Of a stretch of 64,000 nt of DNA, positions 34,623-45,815 are shown piece after piece. Source of the stretch: Stenotrophomonas sp. BIGb0135 (GTDB lineage: Bacteria > Pseudomonadota > Gammaproteobacteria > Xanthomonadales > Xanthomonadaceae); NCBI RefSeq assembly GCF_024810105.1, contig NZ_JANUDX010000009.1:62001-126000 (forward strand), written 5' to 3'. Numbering within the stretch: the first letter of the stretch is position 1; every line of letters starts with the position of its first letter. The notes beneath the pieces were generated by a model that saw only the letters and a list, made by a program, of their open reading frames with translations, did no database searches and was not told the origin of the DNA. The position numbers and the translations under genes are program-made.

Positions 34623-35156
34623 TTGAACACTTGTTCCCGCTTGCCGCTGTCTGCCCTTGCACTCGGCCTGGCATTGACCGGCTGCCAGCCTTCAACGCAG
34701 CCGGCGCCCACCGCAACGCCCGATAGTCCAACGCGTCCTGCCGCGAGTCCTGCAGCTGCCGCCGCTGCGTCCGTCGCCACGGCCGATCCCGCCGCCGCCG
34801 TCTCGCCGACCTGCCCGCATCCGGAGTTCGATACCTTCCTGAGTCACTTCAGTCGTGAGATCACGCTGCAGGAGACGTCCGTCGCTGATCCCCTGGTGAG
34901 CGAGAGCGTGGATATGGCGGCCGAACCTGAGCCACGCATGGTCACCGAGAAAATCGCGTTGCGCGACGTGACCTGGCCGGTGATGCCCAACACGACCACG
35001 CTGCACAAGGTGGGGCGCGACTTGAAGGTGACCGCTGAGGCCGATGGCAGCATGGCCGTACAGATCCTCACCCCCGATACCAGTGACCAGCAGACCTACT
35101 ACTTCGCCCAGAAGCCGTGCTGGCAGTTGGTGCGGAAGGTGGATGAGGCGATCTGA
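34623..35156 (+). CDS. Lipoprotein of unknown function
   Basis: 177 residues starting at TTG 34623, supported by a strong AGGAGG site 5 nt upstream. The signal peptide has a lipobox LALTGC with the lipidated Cys at residue 21. A disordered Pro/Ala/Thr linker (22-65) precedes a small domain with PHPEFDTFLSHFSREITLQ and two Cys. Probably anchored in the outer or inner membrane facing the periplasm; no named domain recognised. Confidence 0.8.
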   Translation: MNTCSRLPLSALALGLALTGCQPSTQPAPTATPDSPTRPAASPAAAAAASVATADPAAAVSPTCPHPEFDTFLSHFSREITLQETSVADPLVSESVDMAAEPEPRMVTEKIALRDVTWPVMPNTTTLHKVGRDLKVTAEADGSMAVQILTPDTSDQQTYYFAQKPCWQLVRKVDEAI

Positions 35157-35453
35157 GGGCGCGTTGATGGACGCGATGCCCCATCACCGCGCAGGGGTGG
35201 GGTTGGGTCCGTGCGTGGATCGGATCTCGCCGCGGCTGGACCGGGCCGCGTGTGCGATGTGGAACGTGGGCTCGATTGGCGTGCGTGGAGCAGGCCCGTC
35301 AGACCCGCTTCAAGAGACTGGCATCGACGCGATCCGACGTGAGATGCAAGGGAAAGCCTGCGCTGTTGCCATCACATGAGAGTGGATAAATGAATGTCCT
35401 GTTCGCAGGGACACTGTATGCGCCACGCGGTACCCGCCCTTGAAAGGATGCGC
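35157..35453. other. Spacer without a gene
   Basis: About 300 bp between the lipoprotein gene and the next gene. Short frames only, no hairpin of note. The right end carries the ribosome site GAAAGG for the next gene. Confidence 0.4.
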
Positions 35454-36383
35454 ATGAGCAGTGAAGGACACCGGCCCGACGGCCGGCGCGACACCGACCT
35501 CTATTTCACCCATGTCATCTCCGGCGCGCCCAACGTCGCGCTGCTGTTGGGCCACCTGTACCTGGAGGGCCACGAACCCAGCATCACCCGGGTGATGGTG
35601 GTACGCGATGGCACGTTCTATTTCGTTTACGACCTGCCCGACATCATTTACGGCGCCACGTTGCTGCCGGCGACCGACGAGCGGCCGTTCGCGCTTGCCA
35701 TGCTGGGCCGGCGTGGCCTGCTGCGGATCAACCCCACCGGGCAGGCACCCTGGGATGAAACGTTGGCGCTGCCCAATGCGTACCTGATGCATCTGCAAGA
35801 AATCTCAGGCGAGTTGTACGCGTGTGGCACGCAGCGGCAGGTGCACCATCGCGGTGCCGACGGCTGGCGACGGATGGACGACGGCTGCCACGTGCCATTG
35901 GCGGACCAGGTGACCTGCTGCTTCAACGCGATGGATGGATTCGGCGCGGACGACATCTATGCCGCCGGCGACGGTGGCGCACTGTGGCATTGGGATGGCC
36001 GGCAATGGCGCCCGTTGGTGTCGCCCACCACCCTGGCGATCCGGGTGGTGCAGTGCATGCCCGATGGCAGCGTGGTGCTGGCGGGCGATGCGGGCACGGT
36101 GTTCCGAGGCAATCGGTTGGAAGGCTGGCGCACGCTGACCGCACCGGCATTCGAGCACCTCAGCGTCGAACGTGCGTGCCTGTTCCAGGGCACGCTATAT
36201 CTGTGCGCGCAGCGGGAGTTGCTGGCGCTGTCGGGCGATCAGGTCACGAGGGTGGACGTGCCCGTGGAAGGCCACCTGGCCTACTACAGCGCCTCTGCCA
36301 CTGACGGTGCAATGTGGACCGTCGGCGATGACGCGATCCTGCGCTTTGATGGTGCGACATGGGAGCGCTTCATCTGCCCGTGA
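35454..36383 (+). CDS. Beta-propeller-like (kelch/YncE-type) hypothetical protein
   Basis: 309 residues from ATG 35454 (AAAGG 6 nt upstream; ATG 35448 and 35418 also in frame). Repeating strands with ELYACGTQRQVHHRGADGWRRM, DIYAAGDGGALWHWDGRQWRPL, SVVLAGDAGTVFRGNRLEGWRTL and AMWTVGDDAILRFDGATWERF suggest at least five blades of a propeller. No signal peptide. Probably a ligand- or protein-binding scaffold in the cytoplasm; function unknown. Confidence 0.75.
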   Translation: MSSEGHRPDGRRDTDLYFTHVISGAPNVALLLGHLYLEGHEPSITRVMVVRDGTFYFVYDLPDIIYGATLLPATDERPFALAMLGRRGLLRINPTGQAPWDETLALPNAYLMHLQEISGELYACGTQRQVHHRGADGWRRMDDGCHVPLADQVTCCFNAMDGFGADDIYAAGDGGALWHWDGRQWRPLVSPTTLAIRVVQCMPDGSVVLAGDAGTVFRGNRLEGWRTLTAPAFEHLSVERACLFQGTLYLCAQRELLALSGDQVTRVDVPVEGHLAYYSASATDGAMWTVGDDAILRFDGATWERFICP

Positions 36384-36442
36384 GCGCTGCGGGGGCGTGC
36401 CGCCTGTGTCGGCCCGGCTCTCCGCCGTAGCCAGGCGCGGGA

Positions 36443-37945
<1,503 letters not shown>

Positions 37946-38094
37946 GCAGGTTCCCGAGGGGGTCGATGGAGCGCTTGATGATGCTCACTTGCGGCGTGTG
38001 GGTCTGTAGGCCAAGTCCTTCAGCTGCGGTCGGAGGTTCCAGTGCCCGCTGCCGCTAGACTGGCTACCCCCACGCGTACGCCCTGTTGAACCTC

Positions 38095-38937
38095 ATGGAT
38101 ATGCACCGCCCCCACGCCCCGGTCGAGCTCATCGCCATCGACATGGATGGCACCCTGCTCAACCCCGCCCACAGACTCACCCCGCGCGTGAAGCAGGCCA
38201 TCGCCGCCGCCCGCGCGCAGGGCGTGCGGGTGGTGCTGGCCAGCGGCCGGCCGGTGTCCGGGCTGGCGCCGTTCCTGGCCGAGCTGGGGATCGAGGGTGA
38301 TGCGGAATTCTGCATCGCCTGCAACGGTGCGGTGGTGGAAAACATCGGCACTGGCCAGCGCGTGGTGGAGTACCCGTTGAGCTTCGAGGACTTCCTGTTC
38401 TGCGAGCGGGTCGCGCGTGAACTGGGCATCCATTTCCAGGCGCTCGATGGCCGACGCATGTACACGCCCAACCAGGACATCAGCATCTACACGGTGGCCG
38501 ATTCGCACCTGTCACACGTGCCGTTGTCCTACCGGCGCGTGGAAGACATGGACCCGGCCATGCAGTTCATCAAGCTGATGATGATCGATGAGCCGGACGT
38601 GCTGGACGCTGCCATCGCGCGGCTGCCGTCCGCACTGACCGATCGCTTCGCGGTGCTCAAGAGCGCACCGTTCTTCCTGGAGGTGTTCGACCACCGTGCC
38701 GGCAAGGGCCCGAGCCTGCGGAAGCTGGCCGAACACCTCGGCGTGGATCGCGCCAACGTGATGGCGCTGGGCGACCAGGAGAACGACCTGACCATGCTGC
38801 AGTTCGCCGGCACCAGCGTGGCGATGGGTAATGCAATCGAGGGGGTGAAGCAGACCGCGCGCTTTGAAACCGCGACCAATGCCGAGGATGGCGTGGCGCT
38901 GGCGATCGAGCGGTTTGTGCTAGCGGGGAACGTCTGA
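38095..38937 (+). CDS. yidA: Cof-type HAD-IIB sugar phosphatase YidA
   Basis: 280 residues from ATG 38095 (ATG 38101 also possible; no clear ribosome site). HAD motif I AIDMDGTLL holds the nucleophilic Asp; motif II VVLASGRP; motif IV ALGDQENDLTML. Close to E. coli YidA through YTVADSHLSHVPL and LKSAPFFLEVFD. Hydrolyses small phosphorylated sugars such as erythrose-4-phosphate and sugar 1-phosphates in the cytoplasm. Confidence 0.92.
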   Translation: MDMHRPHAPVELIAIDMDGTLLNPAHRLTPRVKQAIAAARAQGVRVVLASGRPVSGLAPFLAELGIEGDAEFCIACNGAVVENIGTGQRVVEYPLSFEDFLFCERVARELGIHFQALDGRRMYTPNQDISIYTVADSHLSHVPLSYRRVEDMDPAMQFIKLMMIDEPDVLDAAIARLPSALTDRFAVLKSAPFFLEVFDHRAGKGPSLRKLAEHLGVDRANVMALGDQENDLTMLQFAGTSVAMGNAIEGVKQTARFETATNAEDGVALAIERFVLAGNV

Positions 38938-39336
38938 CGGCGCACGGGTGGTAAGCAGCCGCGCGCGTGACCACGGCGAAAACAGGACTGCGGTGAAGAC
39001 CAGCAGACTGGGCAGGGTGAAGACCACCGCATTGCCTGTGCCCTTCCCGGCACCCAGACCAAGCAATCCCAGCCAATAGACCTCCATGTCGGCAAACGAG
39101 ACCAGGTTGTAGGCGAGGATGGGAATGCCGGCGACGAACGGAATGGGCAGCACGCCATGGCCTGCTGCCACCAGAGTGGGGGCAAGCAGCGCGGCAAGTG
39201 CGGAGAACACAACGCGGTAGATCTTGCGCAGGCCCACATCGTCAGTGCGGATAAGGCGCATCAGGCACAGTGCGATGATCACCGCGGCAATGCTGGCGCC
39301 GGCCACCAGCAGCATCTGCGATCCTTGTTCAGACAT
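38920..39336 (-). CDS. Small four-helix membrane protein, unknown
   Basis: 138 residues with four hydrophobic stretches (about 8-26, 42-60, 65-85, 100-118) and a short basic C-terminus. The 3' end overlaps the yidA end by 18 bp on the opposite strand. No family recognised. Frame conservation and hydrophobic pattern support a real gene. Confidence 0.65.
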   Translation of the reverse strand: MSEQGSQMLLVAGASIAAVIIALCLMRLIRTDDVGLRKIYRVVFSALAALLAPTLVAAGHGVLPIPFVAGIPILAYNLVSFADMEVYWLGLLGLGAGKGTGNAVVFTLPSLLVFTAVLFSPWSRARLLTTRAPSDVPR

Positions 39337-39386
39337 GCGAATTCCTTTTCGTCACCTAGTGTGCTGGCGCCGCCCGCCACCCTGCT

Positions 39387-39647
39387 TTAGGGTGCTGGCG
39401 TATCGCTTCCACGCGCTTCCAGCTCGGCCACCACCTTCTCCAACGCCTCCAGCTTCTCGCGGGTCTTGAGTAGCACCGCGCGCTGCACGTCGAATTCCTC
39501 GCGCGTCACCAGGTCCAGCTTGCCCAGCCCGGCCTGCAGGGCGGTCTTGAAGGTGGCCTGGAGCTCTTCGCGCGACTGGCGCAGGCCCGGCGGGACCATG
39601 TCGCTCAGGCGGCGGGCCAGGTCATCCAGGTGGTTGAGGTCGATCAT
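39387..39647 (-). CDS. ubiK: Ubiquinone biosynthesis accessory factor UbiK
   Basis: 86 residues from ATG 39647 (MIDLNHLDDLARRLSDMVPPGL). The C-terminal half is coiled coil (LVTREEFDVQRAVLLKTREKLEALEK), the BMFP layout of UbiK/YqiC. It supports the Ubi metabolon, the soluble complex of late ubiquinone-synthesis enzymes in the cytoplasm. Divergent from glnB. Confidence 0.93.
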   Translation of the reverse strand: MIDLNHLDDLARRLSDMVPPGLRQSREELQATFKTALQAGLGKLDLVTREEFDVQRAVLLKTREKLEALEKVVAELEARGSDTPAP

Positions 39648-39679
39648 GCTGTGCTCCGCGGGGTATACGCCAAGGATAA

Positions 39680-40111
<432 letters not shown>

Positions 40112-40130
40112 GCGCGCCGGCCGGCCATGC

Positions 40131-40784
40131 TCAGGCGTGGCCCTTGAACCAGCGGTAGAAGCGCTTCCAGCCCACGCGCACGGCCGCCACCCAGCGCGGG
40201 TCGGCCACCTGGGCAGCCTCCAGGGCGCTGGGGCGCTCGCCGGTGAGGCGCTGGCGCATCTTCAGCAGGTTCTTCATGTCGCTGCGGCGCAATTGGCGCG
40301 AGACCGGGTGCACCGGCAGCCAGCGCGGGCTGCGCCAGGCCGAAGTGAAATCCACCAGCACCGGCACGCCGCCGCTGACCATCACGTTGGTGCCGTGCAG
40401 GTCGTTATGGGTGATGCCCGCCGCGTGCAGGCGCGAGAGGGCGAACTGCAGCTGTTCGAACACCTCCACCCCCACCGACTGGGCGGCACTGAGGGTCTGC
40501 CCGGGGATGAACTCCATGCCCAGGGCCAGGCCGCCGATCGTGCCGAGCAGGGCGGGCGCGTGCTTCCAGCCGCTCAGGCGCTCGAGGATGCGCGCTTCGC
40601 GGCGCACCAGCAGGCGCGCGACCGGCGACAGCGGCGTGCCGCGATAACGGGTGTAGTCCTTGACCACCGCCGGCTGGCCGTTGAGGCAGGTGCGGTAGAC
40701 ATCGGGTTCAAGCAGGCGTTCGCCGCGCTTGAGCAGCTCGGCGGGGGCGGTGTCATCGACACACGAGGCAACGATAGTGTTCAT
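40131..40784 (-). CDS. RfaP/RIO-type kinase-fold protein (probable LPS core kinase)
   Basis: 217 residues. Kinase fold with the ATP lysine in PAVVKDYTRYRG, catalytic loop ITHNDLHGTNVMV (HxDxxxxN) and metal Asp in VLVDFTSAW. Size and motifs resemble the small lipopolysaccharide core heptose/Kdo kinases and RIO-like kinases. The LpxO gene lies next door, favouring an LPS role, but a protein kinase cannot be excluded. Confidence 0.75.
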   Translation of the reverse strand: MNTIVASCVDDTAPAELLKRGERLLEPDVYRTCLNGQPAVVKDYTRYRGTPLSPVARLLVRREARILERLSGWKHAPALLGTIGGLALGMEFIPGQTLSAAQSVGVEVFEQLQFALSRLHAAGITHNDLHGTNVMVSGGVPVLVDFTSAWRSPRWLPVHPVSRQLRRSDMKNLLKMRQRLTGERPSALEAAQVADPRWVAAVRVGWKRFYRWFKGHA

Positions 40785-41293
40785 AGGGGTCTTTGCGACC
40801 CGGCGGTCGGCGCAATGCGTCAGGCGTACCGGTGCTGCTGATGGGTGATTACTAAGATTTCGTTAATTTTAGTACTCGCCGGTACACCAATCCAGAGTTT
40901 GTCGGAGAAATGTCGTAGCCGGCCGTGGAACAGTTCGTCATGCCGAATCGGACAATCTCGTCTCAATCGTAGGTATTTCGTTGAAAATCAGCCGTTTGCC
41001 AGCGCAGCCCGTGCCGGTGCGGCCGGTGCAGGCCAGGCGTGCGTGCGGCACATCCGCGTCCGCAGGCCCCTCGCCGCGCGGTCCGGGGGCCGGGCACAGC
41101 GACGGTGGCCGGATGAACATGACCGGCCCGCCGCTTGACCCCAGCGCGGGGGCTGCGGACCATACGCTGTTGCTTGCGACATTGGCGGCCGCCCCTCCCC
41201 GGCACGTCCCCGCCCCCTGCCGCCGTATCGGTGCCGGCTTCCGCCGTGCATCGCCCCCACCCTTTCGGTTCCGGCCCTGCCGGAGGAAGACTG
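40785..41293. other. Intergenic region upstream of the kinase and lpxO genes
   Basis: About 500 bp between divergent genes. 40845-40985 is distinctly AT-rich for this genome and probably contains both promoters. 41000-41290 is GC-rich with open frames but no credible start, so it is treated as lpxO leader. The ribosome site GGAGGAAG is at 41282-41289. Confidence 0.45.
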
Positions 41294-42199
41294 ATGATCA
41301 AGATCGTGCTGGCAGTGCTGTTCATCGCCTGCGTGCTGTACATCCATTACCGCGGCAAGGTCCGCGCGCGCTGGTCGCGCCAGTTGCTGGACCACTCCAG
41401 CTTCATGGCCCCGATCAACGTGGTCATGTACGCGTTCTCCAAGGTGCCGACCACGCCGTTCCTGGACCCGGGCAAGGAATTCCCGCAGCTGGAGCCGCTG
41501 CGCCAGAACTGGCAGATGATCCGCGACGAAGCCCTGGCGCTGCGCGATGCGGACAAGATCGCCGCGTCCAGCACGTTCAACGATGCCGGCTTCAATTCGT
41601 TCTTCCGCCGCGGCTGGAAGCGCTTCTACCTGAAGTGGTACGGCCCGTCGCACCCGTCGGCCAAGGCGCTGTGCCCGAAGACCACCGCGCTGCTGGAGTC
41701 GCTGCCGGACGTGCGCGCGGCGATGTTCGCGCAGCTGCCCTCGGGCAGCGAGCTGCGCCCGCACCGCGATCCGTTCGCCGGTTCGCTGCGCCTGCACCTG
41801 GGCCTGGCCACGCCCAACGACGATGGCTGCTACATCGAAGTGGACGGCATCAAGAAGAGCTGGCGCGATGGCGAGTGGATGATGTTCGACGAGACTTACA
41901 TCCACCACGCCCACAACGAGACCCCCGACGACCGGGTGATCCTGTTCTGCGACATCGCCCGACCGCTGCGCTTCGGCCTGCCGGGCCTGTTCAACCGCGC
42001 CGTGGCGTCCACGCTGCTGGCCGGCGGGGCATCGCCGAACCTGCCGGGCGACCGCACCGGCGGCGTCAACAAGGCCTTCGGCAGCGTCTACAAGGTGCGC
42101 CTGAAGGCCAAGGCGCTGCGCGAGCGCAGCGTGGTGGCCTACCAGGTGATCAAGTGGGGCCTGGTGCTGGCGGTGATCGCGGGTATCTGGGCGCTCTGA
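41294..42199 (+). CDS. lpxO: Lipid A hydroxylase LpxO
   Basis: 301 residues, start ATG 41294 with a strong GGAGGA site. An N-terminal membrane anchor (IKIVLAVLFIACVLYIHY) and a C-terminal hydrophobic helix enclose an aspartyl/asparaginyl beta-hydroxylase domain. The iron-binding set is seen in LRPHRDPFAGSLRLHLGL and DETYIHHAHNET, with R in FCDIARPLRFG for 2-oxoglutarate. LpxO adds 2-hydroxyl groups to lipid A acyl chains at the cytoplasmic face of the inner membrane, affecting antimicrobial-peptide resistance. Followed by a repeated terminator/SMAG array. Confidence 0.93.
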   Translation: MIKIVLAVLFIACVLYIHYRGKVRARWSRQLLDHSSFMAPINVVMYAFSKVPTTPFLDPGKEFPQLEPLRQNWQMIRDEALALRDADKIAASSTFNDAGFNSFFRRGWKRFYLKWYGPSHPSAKALCPKTTALLESLPDVRAAMFAQLPSGSELRPHRDPFAGSLRLHLGLATPNDDGCYIEVDGIKKSWRDGEWMMFDETYIHHAHNETPDDRVILFCDIARPLRFGLPGLFNRAVASTLLAGGASPNLPGDRTGGVNKAFGSVYKVRLKAKALRERSVVAYQVIKWGLVLAVIAGIWAL

Positions 42200-42845
42200 G
42201 CGCGTAGGCGCCGACCCGTCGGCTGGCACGAACCCTGAGAAAAGACCCGCACTGTTGCCAGCGCGGGTCTTTTTTTGGCGGCGAGGTAGAGCCGAGCCAT
42301 GCTCGGCTGCGGCGCTCGCGATACATCCGGCCGAAGGCAGCCGAGCATGGCTCGGCTCTACGCGCGCAGGCGCCGACCCGTCGGCTGGTACGAACCCGGA
42401 AAAAGACCCGCACTGTTGCTGGCGCCGGTCTTTTCCTGGCTCCGAGGTAGAGCCGAGCCATGCTCGGCTGAGGCGCTCGTGACACATCAGGCCGAAGGCA
42501 GCCGAGCATGGCTCGGCTCTACGCACGGAGGTGCCGACCCGTCGGCTGGTACGAACCCTGAGAAAAGACCTGCACTGTTGCCAGCGCGGGTCTTTTCCTG
42601 GCTGCAAGGTAGAGCCGAGCCATGCTCGGCTGAGGCGCTCGCGCTACATCGGGCCGAAGGCAGCCGAGCGTGGCTCGGCTCTACACGCGTAGGAGCCGAC
42701 CCATCGGGTGGCACGAACCCCAAAAAAAGACCCGCACTGTTGCCAGCGCGGGTCTTTTCCTGGCTGCAAGGTAGAGCCGAGCCATGCTCGGCTGAGGTGC
42801 TCGCGCTACATCGGGCCGAAGGCAGCCGAGCATGGCTCGGCTCTA
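42200..42845 (+). repeat. 161-162-bp tandem array: SMAG pair + terminator-like hairpin, about four units
   Basis: Each unit has GCGCC-GACCCGTCGGC, then AAAGACCCGC...GCGGGTCTTTT (hairpin with T-run), then GTAGAGCCGAGCCATGCTCGGCT and its inverted partner AGCCGAGCATGGCTCGGCTCTAC around a spacer. The AAAGACC starts are 42241, 42402, 42564 and 42726 (periods 161, 162, 162). The first unit begins at the lpxO stop, so the lpxO terminator itself is multiplied. Hairpin arms vary slightly between units. Confidence 0.95.
42241..42277 (+). terminator. lpxO terminator (first copy)
   Basis: AAAGACCCGC-ACTGTTGCCA-GCGGGTCTTT type stem (ACCCGC/GCGGGT core extended by A/T pairs), followed by a run of seven T. 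Copies at 42402, 42564 and 42726. Strong Rho-independent terminator. Confidence 0.85.
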
Positions 42846-42880
42846 CGCTCCTCTCCCATCGACGCGCAGCGATTACCCGA

Positions 42881-43735
42881 TCAGCCCTTCAGGGCCGCCG
42901 CCACGAACGGCGGGGTCACCAGCACGCCGGTGTGCAGGGCGGCGGTGTAGTACAGCGTGTCGAACGACTTGGCGGCCGAATCGGCCTGGCGGAAGTCGAA
43001 GCTGCTCTCGCCCTTGCGGGCCAGGGTGACGCTCCACCAGCCGGTCGGGTAGCACGGCTGCGGGAACGGCAGGGTCTTGAACGAACCGAAGCCGGCCTTG
43101 CCCATCTCGGTGCGCATTTCGTTGATCAGGTCCAGCTGCATCAGCGGCGATTCGGACTGCTGCACCAGGATGCCGTCGTCCTTCAGGGCCTTGAAGCAGC
43201 TCTCGTAGAAGGCCTTGTTGAACAGGCCCTCGCCCGGGCCGACCGGATCGGTCGAATCCACGATCACCACGTCCACGCTGCCGGCCGGGCAGTTGGCCAT
43301 GTAGGCCACGCCGTCGTCGAACATCAGCTCGGCGCGCGGGTCATCGTTGGACTCGCACAGTTCCGGGAAGTGCTTGCGGGCCATCACGGTGACCTGCTCG
43401 TCGATGTCGCACTGGGTGACGCTCTCCACGCCCGGGTGCTTGAGCACTTCGCGCAGGGTGCCGCAGTCGCCGCCACCGATGATCACCACGCGCTTGGGCG
43501 CGGCGTGGGTGAACAGCACCGGGTGGCTGATCATCTCGTGGTAGAAGAAGTTGTCCTTGCTGGTGAGCATGATGGCGCCATCGATGGTCATCAGGTTGCC
43601 CCAATCGGTGGTCGCGAAGATCTCGATCTTCTGGAACGGCGACTGCACTTCGTCCAGCTTGCCCTTCAGGCGGTAGCCAATGGCCGAGCCGGTGCGCTCG
43701 AAGTGCTCGATGTACCAGTTGTTGTTGTCAGTCAT
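42881..43735 (-). CDS. speE: Spermidine synthase
   Basis: 284 residues from ATG 43735. SpeE landmarks: YHEMISHPVLFTH, the decarboxylated-SAM loop VVIIGGGDCGTLRE, DDGVAYM, and the catalytic Asp region DVVIVDSTDPVGPGE. Transfers aminopropyl groups from decarboxylated SAM to putrescine. Divergent from speA across a 190-bp region with a long inverted repeat, so the two polyamine genes may be co-regulated. Confidence 0.97.
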   Translation of the reverse strand: MTDNNNWYIEHFERTGSAIGYRLKGKLDEVQSPFQKIEIFATTDWGNLMTIDGAIMLTSKDNFFYHEMISHPVLFTHAAPKRVVIIGGGDCGTLREVLKHPGVESVTQCDIDEQVTVMARKHFPELCESNDDPRAELMFDDGVAYMANCPAGSVDVVIVDSTDPVGPGEGLFNKAFYESCFKALKDDGILVQQSESPLMQLDLINEMRTEMGKAGFGSFKTLPFPQPCYPTGWWSVTLARKGESSFDFRQADSAAKSFDTLYYTAALHTGVLVTPPFVAAALKG

Positions 43736-43854
43736 GGAGAAACAGTCCTGTTCGGGGTGTTGGAGCCGGGCGGGCGGCGGGGGCCGCGTGGCACTAGCCA
43801 CATCCGGACGGGTTGGCCTGTTCAGGTTGGGGGCCTGAGTACGGGCGCGGGCGC

Positions 43855-43894
43855 GCATGATAACGGAGCTGTCGCCATATAGGCGTTATCATGC
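43855..43894. promoter_or_regulatory. 11-bp perfect inverted repeat in the speE/speA divergent region
   Basis: GCATGATAACG (43855-43865) and CGTTATCATGC (43884-43894) with an 18-bp spacer. TATCAT occurs in each outward direction and could serve as paired -10 elements; otherwise it is a dimer-binding operator. It ends 31 bp before the speA start and lies 120 bp from the speE start. Confidence 0.5.
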
Positions 43895-43925
43895 ACCCCC
43901 TTTTTTACCAACCAGGCCCACTGAA

Positions 43926-45815
43926 ATGACCGATTGGTCCCTCGACCAAGCCCGCAAGACCTACTCGATTCCGCATTGGGCGGATGGCTACTTCGACGTG
44001 GATCAGGCAGGACACATGGTGGTGAGACCGACTGGCCAGGACGGCCCGGTGGTGTCCTTGCCGACGATTGTCGACGCCGCACGCGCGGCCGGCGCCAAGC
44101 TGCCGCTGCTGGTGCGCTTCCCGGACATCCTGGGCCAGCGCCTGGGCAAGCTGCAGGCCGCGTTCGCGCAGGCGCAGACCGACTGGGACTATCCGGGCGG
44201 CTACACGGCCGTGTACCCGATCAAGGTCAACCAGCACCGCGGCGTGGCCGGCACCCTGGCCAGCCACCACGGCGAGGGCTTCGGCCTGGAAGCGGGCAGC
44301 AAGCCTGAGCTGATGGCCGTGCTGGCGCTGTCGCGCCCGGGCGGGCTGATCGTCTGCAACGGCTACAAGGACCGCGAGTACATCCGCCTGGCCCTGATCG
44401 GCCGCAAGCTGGGCCTGCAGACCTTCATCGTGATCGAGAAGCCCTCCGAGCTGAAGCTGGTGCTGGAGGAATCCAAGGCGCTGGACGTCAAGCCGGGCCT
44501 GGGCGTGCGCATGCGCCTGGCCTCGCTGGGCGCGGGCAAGTGGCAGAACAGCGGCGGCGACAAGGCCAAGTTCGGTCTCTCGCCGCGCCAGCTGCTGGAC
44601 CTGTGGAAGTCGCTGCGCGACACCGAGTACGCCGACTGCCTGAGCCTGCTGCATTTCCACATGGGCTCGCAGATCTCCAACGTGCGCGACATCGCCAACG
44701 GCATGCGCGAAGCGACCCGCTACTTCGTGGAGCTCTCGCGCCTGGGCGCGAAGATCACCCACGTGGACGTGGGCGGCGGCCTGGGCGTGGATTACGAAGG
44801 CACCCGGTCGCGCAGTTTCTGCTCGATCAACTACGGCCTGAACTCCTACGCCAGCAACATCGTGCAGCCGCTGGCCAATGCCTGCGAAGAGCACGGCCTG
44901 ACCCCGCCGCGGATCGTGACCGAGTGTGGCCGCGCGATGACCGCGCACCACGCGGTGCTGATCGCCAACGTGTCCGAGGTCGAGGAAGCGCAGGAAGGCC
45001 GCGTGCCGGACCAGCACGATGACGAGCCGGCCGCGATCCGCCACCTGCGCGAGATCCACGCCGAGCTGGACGAGCGCCCGGCGGTGGAGCTGTTCCAGGA
45101 GGCGCAGCACTTCCATGCCGAAGGCCTGTCCAGCTACGCGCTGGGCCAGATCGACCTGCCGCAGCGTGCGCGCATCGACGACCTGTTCTACGCCATCGCC
45201 CATGCCGTGCGTGCGCGCCTGAGCTACGACGAGAAGAGCCATCGCCCGGCGCTGGACGAGTTGAACGAGCGCCTGGTCGACAAGTACTTCGTCAACTTCA
45301 GCGTGTTCGAATCGATCCCGGATGCGTGGGCCATCGACCAGGTGTTCCCGATCGTGCCGATCGAGCGCCTGGACGAGCAGCCGCAGCGGCGCGGCATCAT
45401 CGCCGACATGACCTGCGATTCGGACGGCATGGTCAAGACCTACGTCGAGAACGAGAGCCTGGATACCTCGCTGCCGCTGCATGCGCTGAAGTCCGGTGAG
45501 AGCTATCGCATCGGGTTCTTCATGGTGGGGGCCTACCAGGAAATCCTGGGCGACATCCACAACCTGTTTGGCGACACCGACGCGGTGGAAGTGGTGGCCG
45601 ACGCCGATGGTTACGCGATCACCCAGCAGCGCCGCGGCGATACCACCGATGTGATGCTGGACTACGTGGGCTACAGCCTGGCCGACCTGCGCGCGAGCTA
45701 CGCCGAGCGCGTGGCCGCCGCCGATCTGTCGCCGGCGCGTACGCAGGAACTGTCCGACGCGCTGGAAGCGGGGCTGACCGGGTACACGTACCTGTCCGAC
45801 GAGCCGCTGGCGTGA
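43926..45815 (+). CDS. speA: Biosynthetic arginine decarboxylase
   Basis: 629 residues from ATG 43926 (MTDWSLDQARKTYSIPHWAD). PLP lysine in AVYPIKVNQHRG, FGLEAGSKPEL, LHFHMGSQISN, VDVGGGLGVDYEGT and TECGRAMTAHH are all standard for SpeA. Converts arginine to agmatine, the first step to putrescine, in cytoplasm or periplasm. Divergent from speE. Confidence 0.97.
   Translation: MTDWSLDQARKTYSIPHWADGYFDVDQAGHMVVRPTGQDGPVVSLPTIVDAARAAGAKLPLLVRFPDILGQRLGKLQAAFAQAQTDWDYPGGYTAVYPIKVNQHRGVAGTLASHHGEGFGLEAGSKPELMAVLALSRPGGLIVCNGYKDREYIRLALIGRKLGLQTFIVIEKPSELKLVLEESKALDVKPGLGVRMRLASLGAGKWQNSGGDKAKFGLSPRQLLDLWKSLRDTEYADCLSLLHFHMGSQISNVRDIANGMREATRYFVELSRLGAKITHVDVGGGLGVDYEGTRSRSFCSINYGLNSYASNIVQPLANACEEHGLTPPRIVTECGRAMTAHHAVLIANVSEVEEAQEGRVPDQHDDEPAAIRHLREIHAELDERPAVELFQEAQHFHAEGLSSYALGQIDLPQRARIDDLFYAIAHAVRARLSYDEKSHRPALDELNERLVDKYFVNFSVFESIPDAWAIDQVFPIVPIERLDEQPQRRGIIADMTCDSDGMVKTYVENESLDTSLPLHALKSGESYRIGFFMVGAYQEILGDIHNLFGDTDAVEVVADADGYAITQQRRGDTTDVMLDYVGYSLADLRASYAERVAAADLSPARTQELSDALEAGLTGYTYLSDEPLA

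Noticed and set aside
42299..43882. Plus-strand frame running from the lpxO array through speE
   Set aside because: Its N-terminal half is translated SMAG repeats and the rest is antisense to speE.
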